Notes under the pieces: model-generated
What the model was told of the DNA's origin: nothing
The model's input: the letters and a program-made list of their open reading frames with translations, nothing else
Database searches by the model: none
In this document: one piece after another, positions 7,536-17,579 of the stretch
Position numbering within the stretch: the first letter of the stretch is position 1
Layout: every line of letters starts with the position of its first letter
NCBI RefSeq assembly: GCF_014217685.1
Contig: NZ_CP043653.1
Location: forward strand, 1,802,419-1,866,418
Reading direction: 5' to 3'
DNA: 64,000 nucleotides
Source: Glaciihabitans sp. INWT7
Lineage (GTDB): Bacteria; Actinomycetota; Actinomycetes; Actinomycetales; Microbacteriaceae
Made by a program: the position numbers and the translations under genes

Positions 7536-9554
7536 ATGCGTACTGCCACGAATATCGAAGCCACCGCTGTCAATACGATTGCCTGGCTATCCGCCGAGCA
7601 CACGACCATCGTCGTCCCGGTGTACCAGCGCCAGTACCGCTGGGATATCGGCGCCTGCGAACAGTTGCTCACCGACATTCGAGCGGTGGCCGACTCCGAC
7701 GATCGGCACATGCATTTCATCGGGTCGATCCTCTCTTCTGCGAGCACCGAGGGCAACGCGGCCGAGCTCGTGCTCATCGACGGCCAGCAGCGCGTCACGA
7801 CCCTCATGCTCCTGGTGGCGGCACTGCACCACAGCGTGTTGAACGATCCGACGCTCTCCGCAGACGCCTCGCTCTCCACAGATCTCGAGAGAGTGCTCGT
7901 GCGGGGCGCTCAGCGGGAGCGCACAAAACTCCGACCCCACCGCGCCTGGGCCGAGACTTTCGAGAGCGTCGTGCTCGACCGGCGGCTCGAGGGCACCGAC
8001 CCTCGCGACTCCCGCTTCGACGACAACTACGCGTTCTTCCGCAGCCAGGTGCCCGCGTCGGAGGTCGTGCGCATCTGGAGCGGCCTGCAGCGCCTCGAGC
8101 ACGTCGCCATCACGCTCGGGGAGGATGCGAACGCCCAACAGATCTTCGAGAGTCTCAACTCCACGGGCGAGCCCCTGCGTGACCACGAGCTGATCCACAA
8201 TTACGTGCTGATGGGACTGTCGCACTCGGAGCAGAGCGAGATCGAAGATTCGTTCTGGGTGCCGATCGAGCACAACACCGGGGATGCCATCGCCGGGTTC
8301 TGGCGGCACTACCTGGTGATGACGACCGGGCGCGAAGTCGACACGACCGGCGGTCGCGGTGTCTATGACGCCTTCCGGCAGCGCTTCCCTCGACTGGATC
8401 TCGCTGCGCTTCGCACGCACGCCGCGGAGTGGAGGGAATTCTCGGAGATCTACCGGATCCTGCTGCATCCGCCACTCGCCGGAGGCGCCGAACTCACCCG
8501 CCAGCTCGAATTCACCAACACCTTCGGCCGCGGGATGTACCCCCTGATGATGCGCGCTTACCGCGACCACCTCAGGGGCGGGCAGCGCGCGACCCTCGTG
8601 GCCACTCTGGAACTGGTGCAATCGCTGCTCCTTCGACGCACGATCGTCGGCCTGGACAACGACAGGCTGGTCGGGCGGCTGTGTCGGGCCGGCGAGGCGG
8701 GTGCGGATGCTCTCGCCGGCGCCATCGCCCGTATCACCCCGTCCGACGCCCGGGTTCGCGTGGCTCTCAAATATGGGGACCTGCCGCACGCCGCCTACGT
8801 CCTCCGACGCCTGGCCGGTGCCGACGGCTCGCTCGACCTCGATGTCGATCACGTCTTTCCGCTCGCCCCCTCCGACAGCTGGAGTGGCGACGGCATCCGA
8901 GAGTGGGCGGAATACAGCGATGACGAGCAGAACAGCCACCGCGCCCTCGCGCAGACCCTCGGCAACCTCGCACTGCTGGAGCAGCCTTTGGCGGAGCGGG
9001 CGCGGGACGCATCCTTCCCCGCAAAACGGCCGCTGTTCGCCCGGAGCGCGATCCCGGAGACCCGCGACCTCGCCGACGGCCAGCTCTGGGGAACCGCCGC
9101 GATCGGCGAGCGGACAGCGAGACTCACCATCGATTTCCTCACCATCTGGGCGCGTCCGACCGCCGTGGGCATCGACGACGACGGTCTCACCCCGATCCTC
9201 GACGCGCAGCGCCGTCGCGGATGGCCGCTCGGCTGGCAGCGTGAGTTCGAGTACGTGGAGTACCGCGGAGAGCACTGGGAGGTCTATGACGTCAAGGCGC
9301 TCTTCAATCGCATCTTCAAGCGCCTCTGGGCGGATGCTCGGGCCGATGTCGTCGCCTTCAGCACCCGTCGCGGCGGCCCGATCTTCGACGCCCAGGCGTG
9401 GAACGGCCAGTGGGACGCGCTGGACGAGTCCAACTTCCTCTACATGGGCTGGGACTCGAAGTACATGCTCACCGCAGTGCAGGGCGTGCTCGAGGAGTCG
9501 GGCATCGCGTCCGAGGTGTTCGTGAAGTACTCCTACATCGGGGACGCGATGTGA
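7536..9554 (+). CDS. GmrSD-like DUF262/DUF1524 nuclease with extra C-terminal domain
   Basis: A 672-residue protein. The N-terminal DUF262 (GmrS-like, ParB/Srx fold) part has VYQRQYRWDI (about 30-38) and LIDGQQRVTTLMLLVAALHH (about 80-99) with the DGQQR motif, then FESLNSTGEPLRDHELIHNY. The DUF1524 HNH-type nuclease part has DVDHVFPLAP (about 434-443) and LGNLALLEQPLAERARDASF. GmrSD enzymes are modification-dependent restriction factors against phages with altered bases. About 130 further residues, including WEVYDVKALFNRIFKRLW, form a domain I do not recognise. ATG 7536 is chosen; TAAACT at 7520-7525 suggests a near-leaderless mRNA. The stop overlaps the next gene. Confidence 0.82.
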   Translation: MRTATNIEATAVNTIAWLSAEHTTIVVPVYQRQYRWDIGACEQLLTDIRAVADSDDRHMHFIGSILSSASTEGNAAELVLIDGQQRVTTLMLLVAALHHSVLNDPTLSADASLSTDLERVLVRGAQRERTKLRPHRAWAETFESVVLDRRLEGTDPRDSRFDDNYAFFRSQVPASEVVRIWSGLQRLEHVAITLGEDANAQQIFESLNSTGEPLRDHELIHNYVLMGLSHSEQSEIEDSFWVPIEHNTGDAIAGFWRHYLVMTTGREVDTTGGRGVYDAFRQRFPRLDLAALRTHAAEWREFSEIYRILLHPPLAGGAELTRQLEFTNTFGRGMYPLMMRAYRDHLRGGQRATLVATLELVQSLLLRRTIVGLDNDRLVGRLCRAGEAGADALAGAIARITPSDARVRVALKYGDLPHAAYVLRRLAGADGSLDLDVDHVFPLAPSDSWSGDGIREWAEYSDDEQNSHRALAQTLGNLALLEQPLAERARDASFPAKRPLFARSAIPETRDLADGQLWGTAAIGERTARLTIDFLTIWARPTAVGIDDDGLTPILDAQRRRGWPLGWQREFEYVEYRGEHWEVYDVKALFNRIFKRLWADARADVVAFSTRRGGPIFDAQAWNGQWDALDESNFLYMGWDSKYMLTAVQGVLEESGIASEVFVKYSYIGDAM

Positions 9555-10708
9555 GGTATGTCCTCGCTCTCATTCTCGCGGTGACGGTGTCGCTCTTGGT
9601 CGCCGCTCCCGCCCACGGAGCATCCCTCCCCGCAGCCGAAGGCCAGAGCACGCACGGACTCGAATACGTCGCGCTGGGAGACTCCTTTTCATCGGGACTC
9701 GGTCTCCCGCACCCGGTGAGCAACTCGCCGTCGTTCTGCCACCGTTCCACCATCAACTTCCCCCATCGGGTCGCTCGCGCCCTGGGATTGACGCTGAAGG
9801 ATGCGACGTGCGCGGGCGCCACCACCTCGAACGTGATCTCGTCCCCGCTGAAGTACGGCAAGGGAAGCTCTCCGCCGCAGAGCGGTTCGCTCAATTCCCA
9901 GACAGACGTGGTCACCATCACCATCGGAGGCAATGACCTCGGCTTCGTCGATGCGACCAAGTCGTGCGTCGCGCTCGGCCGTGAGGGGCCGCTGCTTCTC
10001 GCCAAGGCTCCCAATTGTCGATCCCTCTTCGTTCGCGACAGCGCCGATGAGCTGTCCCAGCGGATCGATTCCGCGGTGATGAATGGAACTGACGCGTACC
10101 CGAGCGGGCTGGAGAAGACCTTCGCGACCATCGCGAAGAAAGCCCCCCACGCTCGCGTGTTCGTCATCGGGTATCCGACGATCATGCCCGATCCCGCACA
10201 CATTCCCGTGGGGGGCTGTTTCAACGCCAAACTGACCGGCACCGATCTCGCGGACGCTCACGCCGTGGACATCTTCCCGTTCACCGACACCGACACGAGC
10301 TATCTCAATTCCATCGAGCAGAAACTGGATGCCGCGACCGGCACCGCTGCCCGTGCCGCAGGCTTCACTTACATCTCCCTGCTGCGCAGCACCGCGGCGA
10401 ACAGCGCGTGCGCGCCCGCGAAGGAACGCTTTCTCAACGGCGTCTCCATCGATCGCAGCGCCTCGGGCTCGGTGGTCCTCCGAGCCGGTAGCCTCCATCC
10501 CGACGATCTCGGCACGGCATTCTTGGCCGATGCCGTCGCACCGAAGATCGCCGCGGCCTTCCCCGCGAAAACCACGACACCGGCCGGCAGCCCAGCCTTC
10601 CCGTGGGCGCCGATCTGGGTCAGCGCGGCCGGAGTGCTCGTTCTCTGCGTGGGAGTGATCGTGTTCGTGGTGCGGCGCAGGCGACGCAGCACGACGACGA
10701 CATCCTGA
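9551..10708 (+). CDS. Secreted SGNH/GDSL hydrolase with C-terminal membrane anchor
   Basis: A 385-residue protein starting at GTG 9551, inside the last codons of the DUF262 gene (ATGTGA). It has a signal peptide (about 1-24), then block I VALGDSFSSGLG with the nucleophile Ser near residue 45. Next comes FCHRSTINFPHRVARALG, block III GGNDLGF, and the Asp/His pair in GSLHPDDLG. A hydrophobic helix near 345-368 followed by VRRRRRS should anchor it to the membrane with the catalytic part outside. It resembles Streptomyces-type extracellular lipases/esterases. Coupling to a cytoplasmic restriction-type nuclease is unusual. Confidence 0.88.
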   Translation: MRYVLALILAVTVSLLVAAPAHGASLPAAEGQSTHGLEYVALGDSFSSGLGLPHPVSNSPSFCHRSTINFPHRVARALGLTLKDATCAGATTSNVISSPLKYGKGSSPPQSGSLNSQTDVVTITIGGNDLGFVDATKSCVALGREGPLLLAKAPNCRSLFVRDSADELSQRIDSAVMNGTDAYPSGLEKTFATIAKKAPHARVFVIGYPTIMPDPAHIPVGGCFNAKLTGTDLADAHAVDIFPFTDTDTSYLNSIEQKLDAATGTAARAAGFTYISLLRSTAANSACAPAKERFLNGVSIDRSASGSVVLRAGSLHPDDLGTAFLADAVAPKIAAAFPAKTTTPAGSPAFPWAPIWVSAAGVLVLCVGVIVFVVRRRRRSTTTTS

Positions 10709-10754
10709 GGCCACTCCCACGGCCGGCGTGGTCGAACAGTCCGCGAGATGTGAG

Positions 10755-10830
10755 TGGTGGGCCCTACCGGGCTCGAACCGATGACATCCACGGTGTAAAC
10801 GTGGCGCTCTACCAACTGAGCTAAAGGCCC
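10755..10830 (-). tRNA. tRNA-Val (TAC anticodon)
   Basis: A full cloverleaf on the minus strand. The 5' acceptor is GGGCCTT, the anticodon stem CCACG/CGTGG with loop TTTACAC (anticodon TAC), the T arm is ATCGG-TTCGAGC-CCGGT, and the 3' acceptor AGGGCCC is followed by A and an encoded CCA. The length of 76 bases is standard. Confidence 0.95.
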
Positions 10831-10942
10831 GCAGTGCACGCCCGCGAGGGCGGCTGCGACGAATCAATATCGTACAGGCATCCGGGCCGGCCGCGCACGG
10901 CCTGACATGCTGCCGCAGTCGAGACTCGCAGCGGGAAAAACC

Positions 10943-11416
10943 TTAGACGGACACCGGCGAGAGTTCGGCAAGTGCCTCACGGTAGGCCGCGATCGAGCGC
11001 GCCTCCCCCGGTGCCGTCACGAAGCTCGCGCGGATTATTCCGTTCAGGTCGATGAGAAAACTCGCGCGATTCGCGAAACCCTTTTCGGGCAGGAATACCC
11101 CGTATTCCTTCGCGACTCCCCCGTGCGGCCAGAAGTCGGCGAGCAGGTTGAAGTCGTAACCATCAGCTTCGGCGAAGGCGCGGAGGGTGGCCTTCGAGTC
11201 CACGGAGACGCCGAGGAGTTCGATGCTCTTGTCGCTGAAGAGGGAGAGGTTGTCTCTCAACTCGCACAGCTCGCTCGTGCAGGTGCTCGAGAACGCAAGG
11301 GGGAAGAAAACGAGTGCGACCGGCTTCTTGTGCCGGAAGTCGCTCAGCCTGATGTGCTCCCCGAATTGGTTGGGGAGCTCGAAGTCGGGGGCCAGGGTGT
11401 CATTTTCCAGAGCCAT
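10943..11416 (-). CDS. Peroxiredoxin, AhpE type
   Basis: A 157-residue thioredoxin-fold peroxidase that reduces hydrogen peroxide and organic hydroperoxides in the cytosol. The active-site stretch FFPLAFSSTCTSELCELRD places the peroxidatic Cys at 46, in a Pro-x-Ala-Phe-Ser-x-x-Cys variant of the usual Thr motif, and a possible second Cys at 51. NRASFLIDLNGIIR near the C-terminus is typical. ATG 11416 follows AGGAA. It lies downstream of the epimerase-like gene with a 78-base gap, enough for its own promoter. A DtxR- or OxyR-type site was not seen. Confidence 0.93.
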   Translation of the reverse strand: MALENDTLAPDFELPNQFGEHIRLSDFRHKKPVALVFFPLAFSSTCTSELCELRDNLSLFSDKSIELLGVSVDSKATLRAFAEADGYDFNLLADFWPHGGVAKEYGVFLPEKGFANRASFLIDLNGIIRASFVTAPGEARSIAAYREALAELSPVSV

Positions 11417-11494
11417 GTGAAGTTCCTATTCTCCGGAAGATATGAACATCCGGTAAACACGATTGGCAAGCTTACGCCCGGTGAGGGCGGTCTC

Positions 11495-12370
11495 CTATGG
11501 CGAAGGCTGCTCGACAGTGACGCTGTAGGTGAACTCTCGGCTCTCATCCGGCTCGAGCACGAACTGGTGCGGTTTCTCGCTGTACTCGCCGGAGAAACCC
11601 TGGGGCGCCGTCATGCCGAACCACGGTTCGATGCAGACGAACTCCCCCGGAGCCTTCGACCAGACTCCGAGTATCGGGAAATCGGGGAATGACACGACGA
11701 TGCTCGGCGCTCCGGGTGCCGAATAGCGCACGGAACGACTGGCCAGCTGATCGAAGATGACCGCGTCTGCCACGAACAGGGTGTCGTCAAGAGTCAGGGT
11801 GTCACCGACCACGGGAGTCGGCTGCGACTCGACCAGCGCCAGTCCGTCCACGATGCGGCGGATGGGAGCGGGTTCCGGCAGTGCGAACTCGATCACGTGG
11901 GCGTCTCGGGCGATGCCCTCCATCAGCGGCCAGGCGAAGGCGGGGTGCTCCCCGAGCGATGCCGAGAATGGCACGCTGTCGGTGTTGGTCACTGTCGTCG
12001 TGACAGTGAGCGTCGCATCCGTCACTGAATAGCGAACGGCGAGGCGGAAGCGGAAGGGGAACTTCTCTCTCGTCTCCGGCGAATCGACGAGGGTGAAGAT
12101 GACCGAGTTCCCATCGAGATCGGATGCCTCGAAGTCTTGGTCGCGGGCGAAACCGTGTTGTGCGATCGGGTAGCTCACCCCCTCGTAGCGCAGGATCCCC
12201 TCCGGCATCTGCCCGATGATGGGGAAGAGGATTGGCGCGCGGCGCTTCCACACCGACCGTCCCTGCCACAGCAACTCCCGGCCGGCCCGGTCGACGAGGG
12301 ACGACAGCTCCGCTCCCGACTCGTCGATGGTGATCCGGAGGCTGCCGCTGTCGATCGTGTGGAGGACCAT
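11495..12370 (-). CDS. Aldose 1-epimerase family protein
   Basis: A 291-residue beta-sandwich protein of the galactose mutarotase-like superfamily. Family features are ELLWQGRSVWKRRAPILFPI, YPIAQHGFARDQDFEAS with the catalytic-type His, SLGEHPAFAWPL with a second conserved His, and CIEPWFGMTAP. It most resembles the short YeaD/LACX-type members, which act on sugars or hexose 6-phosphates; the substrate cannot be assigned. ATG 12370 is divergent from aceE, with about 160 bases between the two starts. Confidence 0.88.
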   Translation of the reverse strand: MVLHTIDSGSLRITIDESGAELSSLVDRAGRELLWQGRSVWKRRAPILFPIIGQMPEGILRYEGVSYPIAQHGFARDQDFEASDLDGNSVIFTLVDSPETREKFPFRFRLAVRYSVTDATLTVTTTVTNTDSVPFSASLGEHPAFAWPLMEGIARDAHVIEFALPEPAPIRRIVDGLALVESQPTPVVGDTLTLDDTLFVADAVIFDQLASRSVRYSAPGAPSIVVSFPDFPILGVWSKAPGEFVCIEPWFGMTAPQGFSGEYSEKPHQFVLEPDESREFTYSVTVEQPSP

Positions 12371-12529
12371 GGCTGAGACGCTACCCGTGCCGGGCGGCTC
12401 CGCACCATGCGCAGGAGGCGTCGCCAGCGAGAACTAGACTCGATACGGCCCTTCATCCCGGCGACGGTCGCAACCCGATCGTCACCGCCTGGGTCACGGA
12501 TTGTCCACGGAAAAGATGCGAGGTCGACG

Positions 12530-15256
12530 TTGACGGTAAACGACCAGGACCCCTACTCGGTGAATCACACCGACCAGGACCCTGAGGAAACTGCGGAATG
12601 GCAGGAGTCCCTCGATGCGCTGGTGGCAGCGCAGGGCCATGAACGCGGGCGGGAGATCATCCTCAGCCTGCTGAAGCGGTCGAAGGAGCTCCACCTCGGA
12701 GTGCCGATGGTTCCGACCACCGACTACCTCAACACGATCGCCCCGGAGAACGAGCCCGAATTCCCCGGCGACGAAGATCTCGAGCGCCGGTACCGCGCCT
12801 GGCTGCGCTGGAACGCCGCCATCATGGTGCACCGCGCCCAACGCCCCGGCATCTCCGTCGGCGGACACATCTCCACCTACGCCGGATCGGCGACCCTCTA
12901 CGAGGTGGGCAGCAACCACTTCTTCCGGGGTCAGGATCACGTCGGCGGCGGGGACCAGGTCTTCTACCAGGGTCACGCCTCCCCCGGCATGTACGCCCGC
13001 GCCTTCCTCGAAGGGCGCCTCTCCACCGACCAGTTGGACGGATTCCGCCAGGAGAAGTCGCACCAGGGCGGCGGACTCTCGTCATACCCGCACCCGCGTC
13101 TCATGCCGGACTTCTGGCAGTTCCCCACGGTGTCGATGGGCCTCGGCCCGATCAACGCGATCTACCAGGCGCAATCGAACAAGTACCTCACCAACCGCGG
13201 TATCAAGGATGCCTCGGACCAGCAGGTCTGGGCGTTCCTCGGCGACGGCGAGATGGACGAGGTGGAGAGCCGCGGTGCCCTCCAGCTCGCGGCGAACGAC
13301 GGCCTCGACAACCTCAACTTCGTGATCAACTGCAACCTCCAGCGCCTCGACGGCCCGGTGCGCGGCAACGGCAAGATCATCCAGGAGCTGGAGAGCTTCT
13401 TCCGCGGTGCCGGCTGGAACGTCATCAAGGTGATCTGGGGCCGCGAGTGGGACGAACTCCTCGCCCGCGACTCTGAGGGCGCGCTCCGCGACCTGATGAA
13501 CCGCACCCCCGACGGCGACTACCAGACCTACAAGGCCGAGAACGGCGCCTACGTGCGCGAGAACTTCTTCGGCCGCGACCCGCGCACCCTGGAGATGGTC
13601 AAGGACTTCACCGACGACCAGGTCTGGGGACTCAAGCGCGGCGGGCACGACTACCGCAAGGTCTACGCGGCCTTCAAGGCGGCATCAGAGCACAAGGGCC
13701 AGCCCACCGTGATCCTCACCAAGACGGTGAAGGGCTACGGTCTCGGCCCGTCGTTCGAGGGGCGCAACGCGACGCACCAGATGAAGAAGCTCACCCTCGA
13801 CAACCTCAAGCAGTTCCGCGACGCGATGCGCATCCCGATCACGGATGCCGTGCTCGAGGAGAACCCGTACCTGCCGCCCTACTACCACCCGGGTGAGGAC
13901 GACGAGGCGATCCAGTACATTCGTGAACGCCGCGCAGAGCTCGGCGGTTACCTGCCGGAGCGCCGCACGCGGCACGTGCCACTGAGCCTTCCGGACGACT
14001 CGGCCTACGCGATCGCCAAGAAAAGCTCCGGTAAGCAGGAGATCGCCACCACCATGGCTTTCGCCCGCCTGCTCAAGGACCTGCTCAAGTCCAAGGACTT
14101 CGGTCACCGCATCGTGCCGATCATCCCGGATGAGGCGCGCACCTTCGGTATGGACGCCTACTTCCCCACCGCCAAGATCTACAACCCCAGCGGGCAGCAG
14201 TACACCTCCGTGGACCGCGAGCAGTTGCTCGCCTACAAGGAGAGCCCGCAGGGCCAGATCGTGCACGTCGGAATCAACGAGGCGGGAGGCTTCGCGGCCT
14301 TCACCGCGGCAGGAACCTCCTACGCCACCCACGGCGAGCCGCTGATCCCCGTCTACGTCTTCTATTCGATGTTCGGCTTCCAGCGCACCGGTGACGCGAT
14401 GTGGGCCGCCGGCGACCAGATGGCGCGCGGATTCATCGTGGGTGCGACAGCCGGGCGCACAACGCTCACCGGTGAAGGTCTGCAGCACGCCGACGGTCAC
14501 TCGATCCTGCTCGCCTCGACGAACCCGGCGGTCGTGGCCTACGACGCCGCCTATGGCTACGAACTCGGCCACATCGTCAAGGACGGCCTCGACCGCATGT
14601 ACGGGGGCACCCATCCGCACCCGAACGTCATGTACTACCTCACGGTGTACAACGAACCGATCATCCAGCCGGCCGAGCCGGAAGATCTCGACGTCGACGG
14701 ATTGCTCAAGGGCATCTACCGTTTGAACGCGAGCAGCACGCAGGGACCGAAGGCGCAGTTGCTCGCCTCCGGTGTCTCCGTGCCGTGGGCCCTCGAGGCC
14801 CAGCAACTGCTGGCCGACGACTGGGGGGTGTCGGCGGATGTCTGGTCCGTCACGTCCTGGACCGAACTGCGTCGCGACGGCCTCGCCGCCGAGGAGCAGA
14901 ACTTCCTCAACCCCAACTCGGAGAAGCGCGTGCCCTATGTGACGCAGAAGCTCTCCGGAGCCGAGGGACCCTTCGTGGCAGTCACGGACTTCATGCACGC
15001 GGTGCCGGACCAGATCCGTCCCTTCGTCCCCGGAGATTTCGCCACCCTCGGTGCCGACGACTTCGGATTCTCTGATACCCGCGCTGCGGCCCGTCGTTTC
15101 TTCAAGATCGATGGTCCGTCGCTTGTGGTGCGCACGCTGGAGTCTCTCGTCGCGCAGGGCAAACTGCACCCGGGCATCCCGCAGCAGGCGATCGAACGCT
15201 ACCGTCTGCACGATGTGACCGCGGGCACCACGGGCACGGCGGGCGGCGAGAGCTAG
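12530..15256 (+). CDS. aceE: Pyruvate dehydrogenase E1 component, homodimeric type
   Basis: A 908-residue thiamine-diphosphate enzyme that decarboxylates pyruvate and passes the acetyl group to the lipoyl E2, feeding acetyl-CoA to the TCA cycle and fatty acid synthesis. The ThDP-binding stretch runs from [20 protein letters not shown] to [15 protein letters not shown]. Length and sequence ([38 protein letters not shown]) match AceE of actinobacteria and E. coli. I chose TTG 12530 ([20 protein letters not shown]), just behind GCGAGGTCGACG; GTG 12560 is an alternative. The next gene, for a FasR-like activator, begins 18 bases after the stop. Confidence 0.95.
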   Translation: MTVNDQDPYSVNHTDQDPEETAEWQESLDALVAAQGHERGREIILSLLKRSKELHLGVPMVPTTDYLNTIAPENEPEFPGDEDLERRYRAWLRWNAAIMVHRAQRPGISVGGHISTYAGSATLYEVGSNHFFRGQDHVGGGDQVFYQGHASPGMYARAFLEGRLSTDQLDGFRQEKSHQGGGLSSYPHPRLMPDFWQFPTVSMGLGPINAIYQAQSNKYLTNRGIKDASDQQVWAFLGDGEMDEVESRGALQLAANDGLDNLNFVINCNLQRLDGPVRGNGKIIQELESFFRGAGWNVIKVIWGREWDELLARDSEGALRDLMNRTPDGDYQTYKAENGAYVRENFFGRDPRTLEMVKDFTDDQVWGLKRGGHDYRKVYAAFKAASEHKGQPTVILTKTVKGYGLGPSFEGRNATHQMKKLTLDNLKQFRDAMRIPITDAVLEENPYLPPYYHPGEDDEAIQYIRERRAELGGYLPERRTRHVPLSLPDDSAYAIAKKSSGKQEIATTMAFARLLKDLLKSKDFGHRIVPIIPDEARTFGMDAYFPTAKIYNPSGQQYTSVDREQLLAYKESPQGQIVHVGINEAGGFAAFTAAGTSYATHGEPLIPVYVFYSMFGFQRTGDAMWAAGDQMARGFIVGATAGRTTLTGEGLQHADGHSILLASTNPAVVAYDAAYGYELGHIVKDGLDRMYGGTHPHPNVMYYLTVYNEPIIQPAEPEDLDVDGLLKGIYRLNASSTQGPKAQLLASGVSVPWALEAQQLLADDWGVSADVWSVTSWTELRRDGLAAEEQNFLNPNSEKRVPYVTQKLSGAEGPFVAVTDFMHAVPDQIRPFVPGDFATLGADDFGFSDTRAAARRFFKIDGPSLVVRTLESLVAQGKLHPGIPQQAIERYRLHDVTAGTTGTAGGES

Positions 15257-15274
15257 CCCGACGCTCGCGACGAC

Positions 15275-16474
15275 ATGGCACCTGCGGTCAAGACAAAGGA
15301 ACAGACGCTCGCCTGGCTCAGGGCGATCTCTGGTGAACTCGCCACGGCGACCCTCAAACGACTCGACGACACGCTCTCCTGGTACGGCGAAATGCCACCG
15401 GGACGGCGGTCGGCGGTCGGGCTGGTCGCCCAGGCGGGAATCACCTCCTTCATCCACTGGTACGACGACCCCACCTCGACCCCGTGGATCGCGGCAGACG
15501 TCTTCGGCGCGGCTCCCCGAGAGCTGCTGCGCTCCGTGAGCCTCACGCAGACGCTGCAACTGATCCGCGTGACCGTCGAAGTGGTCGAAGACCGCGTCAA
15601 GGGTGCCGACGAGACGGTGCGCGAAGCGATCCTGCTCTACTCCCGCGAGATCGCCTTCGCGGCCGCGGACGTCTACGCCCGCGCCGCGGAGGCCCGCGGC
15701 CTGTGGGATGCCCGGCTCGAAGCTCTCGTCGTCGACTCGATCCTCAGCGGCGAATACGACGACGAACTGCCGTCTCGGATCGCCGCGCTCGGCTGGCATG
15801 GGCACGGCGAGGTGTCCGTTCTCGTCGGTACCGCGCCGAAGATGCTCGATGTCGACATGCTGCGCCGAACCGCGAGACACCTGGACGCCGACGTGCTGAT
15901 CGGCGTGCAGGGAAGCCGGCTCGTCCTCGTGATCGGGCGCGCTCATCCCACCCCCCAGGAGGACGAGCCCGCAGACGCGACCCTGACTCCGTTCCTCGAG
16001 ATCGCTTCGGCGCTGGAGCCGGGTTTCGGCGACGGTCACCTGGTACTCGGCCACCAGGTTCCCTCCCTGGTCGAAGCATCCCGCAGTGCCAAGGCGGCGC
16101 TCGCCGGATTCGCGGTCGCCCGGTCCTGGCGCAACGCCCCCCGGCCTACCCTCGCCGACGACCTGCTTCCCGAACGGGCACTCGCCGGGGACGCCCTCGC
16201 CCGGGCCACGCTCATCAACCGCATCTACAAACCGCTGCAGGCTCACTCCACCGAGCTCCTCGCCACTCTCTGGTGCTACCTGGACAACGGTCGGTCTCTT
16301 GAGGCCACGGCACGCGAGCTGTTCGTGCACCCCAACACCGTGCGGTACCGCCTCAAACGGGTCTCCGAGGTGATCGGATGGGATGCAACGGGCGCCCGGG
16401 AATCCCTCATCCTGCAGGCGGCTCTCATCATCGGATCGATCGCCGAGCCCGACGGTCCGCTGCGCCGCCGCTAG
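15275..16474 (+). CDS. fasR: PucR/CdaR-type transcriptional activator of fatty acid synthesis (FasR-like)
   Basis: A 399-residue regulator. The C-terminal winged helix contains LEATARELFVHPNTVRYRLK RVSEVIGWD (about 345-373), the PucR-family HTH; the N-terminal two thirds resemble the sensor region of FasR. In Streptomyces, FasR lies immediately upstream of fabD-fabH-acpP-fabF and activates them. The same order here, with a 187-base promoter-sized gap before fabD, is the main basis for the name. ATG 15275 has no strong ribosome binding site. Position just after aceE suggests shared transcription. Confidence 0.82.
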   Translation: MAPAVKTKEQTLAWLRAISGELATATLKRLDDTLSWYGEMPPGRRSAVGLVAQAGITSFIHWYDDPTSTPWIAADVFGAAPRELLRSVSLTQTLQLIRVTVEVVEDRVKGADETVREAILLYSREIAFAAADVYARAAEARGLWDARLEALVVDSILSGEYDDELPSRIAALGWHGHGEVSVLVGTAPKMLDVDMLRRTARHLDADVLIGVQGSRLVLVIGRAHPTPQEDEPADATLTPFLEIASALEPGFGDGHLVLGHQVPSLVEASRSAKAALAGFAVARSWRNAPRPTLADDLLPERALAGDALARATLINRIYKPLQAHSTELLATLWCYLDNGRSLEATARELFVHPNTVRYRLKRVSEVIGWDATGARESLILQAALIIGSIAEPDGPLRRR

Positions 16475-16661
16475 CTGCCGCGCGAGATTCCCGGCGGCCA
16501 GCCCGGTTATCGGTGGCCCGCAGAGCCTGCCGAGGACGCCGGTAATCCGGGTAACAGCCTGCTGCCGACCCATCGGGACTGTGGGATCGGCCCAAGCTGT
16601 GCGGCATTTCTTAGCGAAGGTCTACAACCCGGGATGTGCTCCAGCACGGCAGACTGGACTG

Positions 16662-17579
16662 ATGATCGTCGTCGTCTGTCCCGGCCAGGGTTCTCAAACT
16701 CCGGGCTTCCTCTTTCCCTGGCTGGCTGAACCCCGGTTTGCCGATCATCTGACCGCCCTCTCGGATGCGGCGGGCATCGACCTCGCGGCACACGGCACCA
16801 CCTCCGACGCCGACACGATCCGCGACACCGCCGTCGCCCAGCCGCTCATCGTGGCCGCCGGCCTTCTCACCCTCGCCGCTCTGCTCGACGGGCGTCGCGA
16901 CAAGATCGGCGGAGTCGCCGGTCATTCGGTCGGCGAGGTCACCGCTGCTGCCGCCGCGGGCATCCTCAGCGAGACGGATGCGATGGCTCTCGTGCGCGAG
17001 CGAGGATCCGCCATGACAGGTGCCGCGGCCCTCGAACCCACCGGCATGAGCGCGGTCATCGGCGCGGCCGAAGACGAACTGCTCGGCACGCTCGCAGAGT
17101 TGGGGCTCGAACCGGCGAACTTCAACGGTGGCGGCCAGATCGTGGTCGCGGGAGCCCTGGATGCCCTCGCGGCTCTCAAGGAGGCGCCGCCCGCCGGAGC
17201 GCGGGTCATTCCCCTTCAGGTCGCTGGGGCATTCCACACCAGGTATATGTCGCCGGCCGTCGCCCATTTGTCGACAGTGGCAGCGGCACTCGCGAAGCAC
17301 GATCCGAGCGTCACCATCTGGACAAACCACGACGGAACGGCGATCACGAGTGGTGCCTCGTTCATCGACCTGCTCGTCGGGCAGGTTTCGTCCCCTGTAC
17401 GGTGGGACAAGACAATGGACGCGTTCGCGGCCGCTGGTGTCACCGGCCTGATCGAGATCGCGCCGGCTGGCGCCCTGGTCGGCTTGGCGAAACGCGGCCT
17501 CAAAGGAGTGCCAACGGTGGCCGTCAAGACTCCGGACGACCTCTCTGCCGCATTCGACCTGATTGACGGGAAGTCATGA
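16662..17579 (+). CDS. fabD: Malonyl-CoA:ACP transacylase
   Basis: A 305-residue enzyme that transfers malonyl from CoA to acyl carrier protein, supplying extender units for type II fatty acid synthesis. It has VCPGQGSQTPGF at the start, GHSVGEVTAAAAAG with the nucleophile Ser 89, and the partner His in VAGAFHTRYM. ATG 16662 is used; no good ribosome binding site is visible, so the start may be leaderless or slightly off. The stop overlaps the fabH start (ATGA). Confidence 0.95.
   Translation: MIVVVCPGQGSQTPGFLFPWLAEPRFADHLTALSDAAGIDLAAHGTTSDADTIRDTAVAQPLIVAAGLLTLAALLDGRRDKIGGVAGHSVGEVTAAAAAGILSETDAMALVRERGSAMTGAAALEPTGMSAVIGAAEDELLGTLAELGLEPANFNGGGQIVVAGALDALAALKEAPPAGARVIPLQVAGAFHTRYMSPAVAHLSTVAAALAKHDPSVTIWTNHDGTAITSGASFIDLLVGQVSSPVRWDKTMDAFAAAGVTGLIEIAPAGALVGLAKRGLKGVPTVAVKTPDDLSAAFDLIDGKS

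Noticed and set aside
7424-7879. N-terminal extension of the oxygenase-like protein (413 residues)
   Set aside because: The extra part is antisense to DUF262 coding sequence and would run across the iron box; ATG 7423 or 7411 gives a complete protein.
12501-12509. DnaA-box-like TTGTCCACG near aceE, and TTATCCCCA near 41632
   Set aside because: Single, isolated near-matches are expected by chance; there is no cluster, AT-rich region or dnaA/dnaN gene to suggest an origin.
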